Shown: positions 56,423 through 64,000 of the stretch, piece by piece
Position numbering within the stretch: position 1 is the first letter of the stretch
Layout: each line of letters starts with the position of its first letter
NCBI GenBank assembly: GCA_015039365.1
Contig: WION01000173.1
Coordinates: 1 to 64,000 of the forward strand
Origin: Amanita rubescens
Lineage: Eukaryota > Basidiomycota > Agaricomycetes > Agaricales > Amanitaceae
Length of the DNA: 64,000 nucleotides
Direction: 5' to 3'
Made by a program: the position numbers and the translations under genes
The notes under the pieces: model-generated
What the model was told of the DNA's origin: nothing
Database searches by the model: none
What the model saw: the letters and a program-made list of their open reading frames with translations, nothing else

Positions 56423-59329
56423 TTATCGTAGTCCGCCAATCCGCGCCCAAAACATGTCCTCTCTAAGTCTAACCAACTCTTTCCACGTACGCTCCTCCCA
56501 TGTTGTATCCCCAACGTAAACTTCCTTGTGCTCTCCTTCCTTTTCTTCAGCCGATCGATCACCATTTGAGAACGCGTCAGACCCTGCTCCTCCCGACCCT
56601 ATTGACCAATTCGATTGGAATGGGGAGACCGCCTTGCTGCTACCAAAGACGGACTTGTCAGACGGAATCAAAGATTCTTCCTCTCCTTGAGATGATGGGG
56701 AGGCGATACCAGAACCATTCGAGCTCGGTTGTGCTTTCTCTGCGGACGCCGTCACCTCGACCGTAGGCGACACGGAAGGGAATACCGGAGACTTTGTCTC
56801 CAAACGGGGCGCCGCTTCTTCTTGTGGAGATCCTACGCCAACGGGTGTAACGTTTACACTCTTCCACTCTTCCGTCGATGGTGATGGGCTTTCTTCTATC
56901 CTCGTAGCAGCAGGATCCGGAAGTTTCAAAGAATCTAATACACTAGCAGATGCATTCACTTTTGTTTCCACTACGGGCACAGGCGCAGGAATGGATATAG
57001 ACGGTGCAGGAGCCTCAGTCGTCCCTGCTGCCACAGGTGTACCAGGTCGTGACCCAGCATCGCCCGAGTTCGTCAACCTCGTTCTAGCCGCAGCACGTCT
57101 TGGTATGGGAGGAGGTGCGCTGGCACCTGGCGCAGGTGAATTTGTGCGGGATGGCGGTCCACCATGTAACGGCGTCCCGGGCCGGGAATCCGGAAGGGCT
57201 ATTCGTTCTGGTAGCGTGGCAGACTGTCGTTTGTGTCCGGATGCTCGAGGAGGGATTGGAGGAGCTGCATGGCTGGTAGTTGATGCCGTTGCTGGTGGGG
57301 CAGGTGAAGGACTAGGTGAAGGTACGGATTGGGTACTGGCTTGGGGTTTTAACTGAGGAGGCTCCTTTTCGGCCTCATTTGAAGCCAGGGGAACGGTTTC
57401 GTCAGGGGATGAACTGGTTTCTATGATGGGACTAGAATCGGGTTGCATTGGAGGTGGGGTTGCACTAGGCGGGGCGCGTTCCACACTCCGCCTGGGAACG
57501 GCAGGGGGAGGGTGGGTATCAGGCTTTTGCAGATTAGATGTCTCAGGAAGGCGATTCGAGGCGCGCGGTGGTATCGGTGGCGATGCAGTCGGATGAGAAA
57601 ACTGCTCGGTTGATGATTTGCGTGTCGTCTCTCGCGGTGTCTGGTGTTCAAGCTGAGGTGAAGGAGCCATCTTCATCGCCGCCTCGCCCCAACTCGCCGC
57701 TCGCTCGCCCAAGACGGAAGCCATACCCCACAACCCTCTCTTTCGAGGCGGAATCGGAGGCCTGGTAGTCTCCGGTTGCACCGAAATCTTTGGGGGAGGT
57801 AAAACAGGAACCTCTTCTTCCCAGATCTTCTCGATAATGCCAGTACGAATGAATGACCAAAGTGAACATGTCGTCCGTAAACGGGACAAACACCAACTAC
57901 CTCGGCAAAGGGGGTAGATCGTAGATGATTGAGAGTTGGATGATGAGTTGGACATGGGCGGTGGTGTTGGGGCTGCCGGAATCGGGAGTGAGGGGATGGG
58001 GATGGATGCTGGGTAGGAGGCAATGCGGAAAATGAAAACTTGGGGAAGGTCAGTGGAAAGCGAGCGATGAGGTGTTGGGGGGTTAGAGCCAGAGTATGGA
58101 TTACTGGTCGATTTTTTGAACAATGTTGAAGACCATAGATTGTTGCCCCCGTTCGACCGCGCCAACGTTAATGGATGTGAGTTTGAATTCCTTAAGAGGT
58201 CGTCCCTGGAAAAGATAGGAACGCCACAAAGAGCACAAGGTATGTCGTTGCTATTACTATTCATCCCAGACACCGCAACGACATTAGAATCGGTTAATAG
58301 GGAACCAATCGATATTGGCTCGACGATGAGCTGACCATTGTGAACAGCAGCCAATACAGACCGCCGCGATAGCCAGTTCAGTGCAGGAGCTAAATCAAGA
58401 CGAACTGTTGGTTCCCTTGTACCGTGTCAGCTAGCAGCGAGTAGATGAGAAAAATGCACATACGAATCCTCTGTCAGAAGACGCTGCAAGAATGGCAATG
58501 TCAATAACGTCGACATAGAGGGTAGTTGAGGGGTCGAGGTATGGATGGAGCGCAAGTGGGCTGCAAAGAGTAGGAACTCCTGGTACGGAGAATGCGAGCT
58601 CAGCAAACGCAGTGATCGGGTAATGTTCACCCCTTCGCGTTGTTCAACCCATTGTGTTTTTCCAGCAGACGCTTGAATATCGCGTGCTCTCATCTCTGCA
58701 AGCTCCTTTTCCTGGCGCAGTTCTTGGAGTTGCTGCTGCATGACACTGACGGCCTCCTCTGCCCCTTTCAGTGCATTTTCTGCCTCCTCCGTCTTGCGCT
58801 CGCTGATATGCCGTGCATATCTGGCTTCTGCAACCATAGTGTTGGCTTGGTTGAATAAGCTGGCGCTGAGGTCGTCCAGGTCTTTCTCTATTGCAGCTCG
58901 AGCCGACTCGGCCTGTCCACGCTGAGCTGCCTCCTCTGTGGCTTTCTCCATGAGACGGGTGAGCTCGCTGGTGACATGAGTTTTCTCGACGAGGAGGCCG
59001 GTACTGAGTGCAGAGATATGCTGGCTACGTTCGAGCTCGAGCTGTGAAATTTTGATGGACGAGTTGCGGAGGTGGGCTGCACCGATGTGAAGTTCATCCT
59101 CGAGGTCTGAGACACGATCGTAAGACTTTACGAGTTTGTTGTTGAGTTGAGTGACCTGGCCAACAAGGTCTTGTATTTGAGCGCGAAGAGATGTGATGAC
59201 CATCTGCTGTGCATCAGCGTCTTGGACAGAGCCATTGCTCTTGAGCGAACGGTGCTCAGGGCTGACTGGTACGTCTTCGAGAGAGTTTCTGCCGTCGCTG
59301 ACATCCTCAACATTGTCAGCGGTAGACAT
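56423..59329 (-). CDS. SEC2: Sec2-type Rab guanine-nucleotide exchange factor
   Basis: Sec2 activates the Rab Sec4 on secretory vesicles. Exons 58464-59329 and 56423-58415, joined by a 48-base intron, give 952 residues. A long coiled coil runs from about residue 45 (LRAQIQDLVGQVTQLNNKL) with the Rab-GEF signature LSASLFNQANTMVAEARYAR. After the intron come EPTVRLDLAPALNWLSRRSV, the Cys-containing PCALCGVPIF and YPLCRGSWCLSRLRTTC, typical of the conserved central domain. The following 400 residues are Pro/Ser/Thr-rich and probably disordered, with many PPIPPR motifs (SH3-type ligands). The last conserved stretch is ERTWKELVRLREDMFWARIGG. The Mix17-like gene ends 80 bases upstream. Confidence 0.88.
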
Positions 59330-59408
59330 GACGGAGTAGTGGACGCCACAGTCACATGGTTATATTTGTCGTTACTAGTTAGTCTACTCTACTGTATCGT
59401 AATCCCAT

Positions 59409-59999
59409 TTAGTAGGGCGCCGCTGCTGTCTGGCACTACTTTCGCGTCAGTTATATCTCAAAAAAGCCTAATAGAACGTGCTTACAGCCTTGAGTTGCTC
59501 AAGGTACCATGTGCATGATGGTAAATCCGCCTTGTCTAGACACTTGGTGAACTCTGCGCAAGTTGATCAGTACACCCGGATCAAGTCATTAGTAATAGGA
59601 CGCAACCTTTAGCCTGAGCTTCACAGTTAACATTACTTTGGAACTGCTGTTGCTGGACAGGTGGTGCCTGGGCCTCTTGGGCAGGAGCTGCATGACTGGA
59701 TCCAAAAAGCATGTTCGAAAGACCGTGACCGATGGTCGAACCGACTGCAACTGATCCGGCTGTCGCCGCCATCTGGGTGAGGAGACCGGGCGCCTTCCCC
59801 TGCGCAGTTGCGTTTGCGGCTGCAGCAGGGGGAGCAGGAGCGTGTGTTGGAGCATATCCTGCAGGTGCAGCGGCGGTATGGGCACCCCGGGATTGTGCTG
59901 GAGCTGCTGCTGGACGGGGAGCGGCGCGACTGCGAGATTGACGCTTCTCTATGTCAGAAACTTGTCCGGAGCAACAGAAAGTAAAATGCTTACAGGCAT
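59409..59999 (-). CDS. MIX17: CHCH-domain mitochondrial protein, CHCHD2/Mix17-like
   Basis: Four exons: 59994-59999 (ATG CCT only), 59607-59946, 59486-59553, 59409-59435; 146 residues. The N-terminus is basic and Ala/Pro-rich (KRQSRSRAAPRPAAAPAQ), followed by a hydrophobic glycine-rich segment (MAATAGSVAVGSTIGHGLSN). A twin CX9C motif comes at the end: NCEAQAKEFTKC and SCTWYLEQLKAC, both split by introns, then QTAAAPY. This is the CHCHD2/10 and yeast Mix17 layout, imported into the intermembrane space by the Mia40 pathway. Spacing of both CX9C pairs is exact. Confidence 0.88.
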
Positions 60000-60154
60000 G
60001 GTGGTAAAAGTAAAAAAGTGACGGTCGCTTATAAACGTCCAAGAATCAAATTCTTGCCGTCGCGTTTGCGTGTCCGTTAAATGCCGAACAGCACAAACAA
60101 ACCACAATAGACCCGGCACCCTCGGAAAAGTACATCACCACACAAACCTCTTCC

Positions 60155-61377
60155 ATGCTACCAAGGCTTTACGTGCCCTCATTGTGCCAGAGGTTTGCTC
60201 TACGCCGATATGCATCCTCGCTTCAAAAACCTGTAGCTCAAAACGCTCCTGCAAAGTCGGACAAGGCCAAGACAGAGCCTAAAAAAAGAGTCTCTACTAA
60301 AAAGTCTACCATTACAATCACGAAGAGCGATGAGCCCTTGTCGGAAGAGGACTTGGTCAAACAAATCGAGAATGTTCGCTTTATGTCGAAAGCACACCCA
60401 ACCTTTGATCCCTGGGGACAACGCGTCGAGACTCTAGGTGCGTTATGTGGCCCCGCAATGCCCCGTTTCACGCCTGATTTTCACAAGAAAAGACGTTATA
60501 CTACCCTATCCTGTAAATTTTGCCACTCGATCACAATTTCCAAGTGTTCGTGCCATGCTGGACCAGTTTCTCAAAAACCGTTTGAACGACGGCAAGAATG
60601 CTGTAGGGTGTGTCGATGCGTCGATATTAATACGTCAACTAATTTACTCTCAGCTTATGGGCTCTCGCATCTTCAAATGCGATTCCTGGTTTTGACTTAT
60701 CTGGGGCGGGTCGTTTCCAGAAATTTGTTACAAGTTGGCCATGGAGGCTATTCAGAACAAAGTCCACAAAGACTGGGTCGTGGATGGAACCGTTGCGGCG
60801 AATAGCTCTCTCGACGTATCAAGACTTGAACGTCGCGGTAGCCAAGTATGTGACCTCGTATCGTCTCCGAAACCTCGCATTAATTTAATCTCAAGGGGTG
60901 ATGAGAAGAACATTAAACGACTGACCACCGCAAGCTACCAGGACGACGTTTTCCGTATGCTCAAAAAGAATCAACACTTCACGCGTACCTGCATCTGGCG
61001 CTTCCATCGTGAAATATCTCCTACCAAAGTGTTGTCGATCCGGGGAGTCGAAGGTAATCTTGGGGTTGATGCGCCAAAGATCGGTAACCGGATGATGCTT
61101 CATGCTCTTATCAAGTTCGATACGGAACAAGTTAGTGTTGTTCTTTTTAATGCTCGTTTCTGCTATTTACCTTGATTCGCTGCAGAGCCTCGAAATATAT
61201 GATAAACGTGGCAAGGCATTGCATAAATCTGCGGATGGTGGGCCCGCTGTCGGCCTAGGTATCGTCCCTGCAGAAAGACGCAAAGTAACAGAGTACTTGG
61301 TACTAGAAAAACGTATGTGGTATGATGGCCCTTGGATGGTTAGGGAGCAGATGTATGAAAGCCCCCCTACCCAGTAG
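60155..61377 (+). CDS. Mitochondrial Tim44-like domain protein (MBA1/mL45-type)
   Basis: The N-terminus is a mitochondrial targeting type (MLPRLYVPSLCQRFALRRYASS), followed by a Lys-rich linker and SEEDLVKQIENVRFMSK. The middle is split by several introns and is only partly resolved: YPVNFATRSQFPSVRAML, then STKTGSWMEPLRRIALSTYQDLNVAVAK, joining to GDEKNIKRLTTASYQDDVF. The Tim44-like core ends with LHALIKFDTEQ, SLEIYDKRGKALHK, RKVTEYLVLEKRMWYDGPWMVREQMYE. This C-terminal pattern matches Mba1 and mitoribosomal mL45, which tether ribosomes to the inner membrane for insertion of nascent proteins. Start and stop are firm; the exons between 60430 and 60720 are not. Confidence 0.72.
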
Positions 61378-62754
61378 AGAGGCTTTATTCCTTATTGTTC
61401 TAATATAATCTAATACCATTTGCTGAAATGACTATATATATACGGTGGAAGCGCCGTCCTGATGCAGGAATATCAGCCTTCTGTTTGTTCAGTTTGTTTG
61501 CTTTCATGTGGTCGTTCTGTTTCTCGCCCAACCTCGGTCAAGCCGCAGGATAGTCAAATATCCTTCGATTTGCTTTATAAAGTCATCTACGGCACGGGGT
61601 ACATTCGAGGACAAAGATGCCAAAAAAAAACGTGACAGATTTCCCATCATTTCGCCATGGGTGTACCTGAAGATACACTGCAGTGCATGGTTGTGTACAA
61701 GACAAGTTGCACACCTGTTTCGACTACGAACTTGAAAAGATTTGATCATATGGCCATCCGGTTGCAAAACTGCTGCACAGGGTGCCAGTTTCTCTCGGAC
61801 GGAAGGGGAAGTGAACAAGATTGTACAATCGCGAATGTATAAAGGACACCTGCCAATAGTGCACTTGACGTCGCAATGTTTTCAAGCTTTCCAATCGGAG
61901 CTAGGGACTTGTCCAATCTCACACTCTGGCGCGCCGGGGCACAGGCCATTCGGCTTCCTCCTGTCTTTGACACGGAAGCCGAGTCCATCATATTTTAGCA
62001 ATACGGCCGCAGGACCCTGAGGAAACAGTTTCTATCCCCTCGAGTCGAGACATGAATCCATATATCCAGCGATCGGATTGGGATTGGGCGAATGTTGGTA
62101 AAGCTTGGATAGCCGTCCTGGCGTCGGACCGTGCGTACATTTCCCATACTGCTGGTGTCATAAGTATTCACTGAAGATTACTAGTACGGCATCATCACTG
62201 AGCATTATGTGGACTCCGTGATCTTCGCAAACTACAAAATCTGTTTCAAGGATATTCTGGCACGGTTTCTGCTAGTAACGTACTATGATCCTGATCGCGC
62301 TAAGACAATGAAACAAAGGGATGGGAGAGTCATCCCGCCTTCAGCATAATGAGGGTCATGTCCGCGGCGCCATGCTGGACTTCACCACTCCAAACATAAC
62401 GTGAACTTGATATTAATAACATGACCCAGCTTACGTCACTTGATAATGGGAGGACGACACAGTGAACGGCGCTAGACAAGCGAGCCACACCCCTGTGTAT
62501 CCTGGCACTTACATCAATCACCTCCTTGATAGACTTTGTAAGTTGTTATTACCCTACAGCCAGTTACTGCTATACCTGTGAACTAACGAACATCTATATC
62601 GGTGTGGTCTTAGGCGGCCGGGGTGACAGATTCCGCAAAGACAAATATATCTCGCCCACTTGGTCAAATGGGCATGGCGAAACGTGTCAGGAATATATAA
62701 CCCCCAAGTTAACCGCACGGATTTACCATAACCTCCCATTCACTTTGCGCAAAA
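61378..62754. other. Intergenic upstream of the P450
   Basis: About 1.4 kb. ORFs at 61508-62020 on both strands have no recognised content. The frame around 61870-61990 (GARDLSNLTLWRAGAQAIRLPP) vaguely resembles F-box/LRR remnants, but I do not claim a gene. Confidence 0.3.
62694..62700 (+). promoter_or_regulatory. TATA box of the P450 gene
   Basis: TATATAA about 55 bases upstream of the ATG at 62755. Confidence 0.5.
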
Positions 62755-64000
62755 ATGGCGGGTGTCTCTAGCACCGACGCTACTGTGGTACTGTCCGCCG
62801 TCCTTCTCTTCCTCTGGTTTAGGGGAAATAAGACGTCTGGTCCTCCTCTTCCTCCAGGGCCGAAGAAGCTTCCCCTTCTTGGAAACCTCCTGGACATGCC
62901 CACGGAGCACGAGTGGTTAAAATTCACTACTTGGGCCGGCCAATATGGTATGTGATCACACTTGATTTGGATATTGGTGCTTGATGTCGTCGCACAGGAA
63001 ATATGGTTTCGGTATCGGTCTTTGGACAGCAATACATCATTGTGAACTCAGCAAAGACAGCTGTGGAGTTGCTTGAAAAGAAAAGTCGTATCCACTCTGA
63101 TAGGCCTGTCATACAAATGGGCGGAGAGCTTGTGGGCTGGAGAGATACTTTGGTATTGATTCCATACGGACATCGCTTCCGCAACTATCGCAAGATGTTC
63201 CATCAAGTCATCGGTACTCATGACGCAATGAGTAAATTCCATCATATCGAAGAAATGGAGACACATCGCTTTCTCAAAGACATCCAAGCCAAACCGGAGC
63301 AGCTAGCGGCCCACATTCGACGGTACGTTGTCAGGCATAAACGAAAAGTGAAAAAACAAACCCGCCTCACTGTCCTTCAGAACCGCTGGTGCAATAATTC
63401 TTCGCATTGCTTACGGATATGAAGTCAAGGAGGGGCGTGATCCATTTGTCTCCGCCGCAGATGAGGCAGTGGAACAGTTCTCAATATCCACTTCCCCTGG
63501 AGCCTTCCTCGTGAATCTAGTCCCATCCCGTACGTCACTATAACATTTCATCACTCGCTCCATTTATTAATGCCTTTGTGCTAGTGCGACACGTCCCAGA
63601 CTGGTTTCCAGGAGCTGGTTTTAAGCAAACTGCACGAGCTTGGAAACAAACGCTTTACGATATGGTAGAGGGCCCCTACAAATTTGTCAAGGAACAGAGG
63701 GTTCGCAATTTCATGCCAAAATAATTCTGCTCTAATCAGACTACCAGGACCTTGGGACGGCCGAGCCATCGATGCTTTTGAATCTCTTGCAAGATGAATC
63801 AAATCTATCTGCTAGCGATATTTATGACATCAAATGGGTAACCGCATCATTATACAGTGGTGGTGCCGACACAGTTCGTATCGACTAAAGATGCTCTAAA
63901 CGCTAATCCTAACTTCTTTTAATAGACTGTATCGGCTATCTATTCCTTTTTCAAGGCTATGGTGCTCTATCCAGATGTACAGGCGCAGGCGCAGGCAGAA
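62755..64000 (+). CDS. Cytochrome P450 (partial, runs off the right edge)
   Basis: A microsomal P450. The N-terminus has a membrane anchor (VVLSAVLLFLWF) and the proline-rich hinge GPPLPPGPKKLPLLGNLL. An intron after QYG joins to NMVSVSVFGQQYIIVNSAKT, then SRIHSDRPVIQMGG, PYGHRFRNYRKMFHQ and, after another intron, ILRIAYGYEV. The I-helix oxygen-binding motif is SGGADT-TVSAIYSFF, split by an intron at about 63873. The ExxR, PERF and heme-Cys regions lie beyond the window. The type is the CYP5xxx/O-dealkylase-like class common in mushrooms; substrate unknown. Confidence 0.85.

Noticed and set aside
4964..64000. A biosynthetic cluster made of laccase, MFS, oxygenases and P450
   Set aside because: The genes are tens of kilobases apart with housekeeping genes between them and no core synthase is present.
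1..64000. CRISPR array or prophage
   Set aside because: The sequence is intron-rich eukaryotic DNA; no regularly spaced short repeats were seen.

Overview
This window is nuclear DNA from a filamentous basidiomycete, most likely a mushroom-forming Agaricomycete. Nearly every gene is split by short GT-AG introns, mostly 45-60 bases. The gene set is fungal: ERG6, laccase, an Rrm4-type endosomal RNA-binding protein, Mad3, RAD52, Stn1, Sec2, a P450. Several families expanded in mushrooms are also present: F-box proteins, NACHT NTPases, 2OG-Fe(II) oxygenases. I cannot name the species. Exon boundaries are read by eye from splice signals and protein continuity.

Layout. 0.3-14 kb is an ordinary housekeeping run on the minus strand: AIP1 (WD40 actin regulator), ERG6, a secreted laccase, an Rrm4-like protein with three RRMs and MLLE domains, a possible small secreted protein, and the spindle-checkpoint protein Mad3. 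14-22.6 kb is an accessory block. It is bracketed by two copies of a ~540-bp direct repeat and holds a broken F-box gene, a large P-loop NTPase with a nuclease-like C-terminus, and an unassigned R/S/P-rich ORF. 22.7-27 kb carries a DAL5-type MFS transporter and an unassigned protein with a homeodomain-like helix. 27.8-35.8 kb is a head-to-tail array of four 2OG-Fe(II) oxygenase paralogues, with one apparent gene-conversion tract and one broken copy. 35.9-43.9 kb, on the plus strand, has RAD52, STN1, an unknown Ser/Pro-rich protein and an HMG-box regulator.

44.1-54.8 kb is the most unusual region: a tandem array of four NACHT NTPase genes. Two are intact (600 residues each, same exon structure) and two are dead. 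Their C-termini are multi-pass membrane segments, not the WD40, ankyrin or TPR repeats usual in fungal NLR-like proteins. The array also holds a 100-bp MITE with perfect 23-bp inverted repeats inserted at TA within one copy, a 1.2-kb hAT-like element carrying a membrane-protein ORF, an inverted spacer, and a chimeric 3' end.

55-64 kb returns to conserved genes: phosphopantothenate-cysteine ligase, Sec2, a CHCHD2/Mix17-like protein, and a Tim44-like mitochondrial protein. A cytochrome P450 runs off the right edge.
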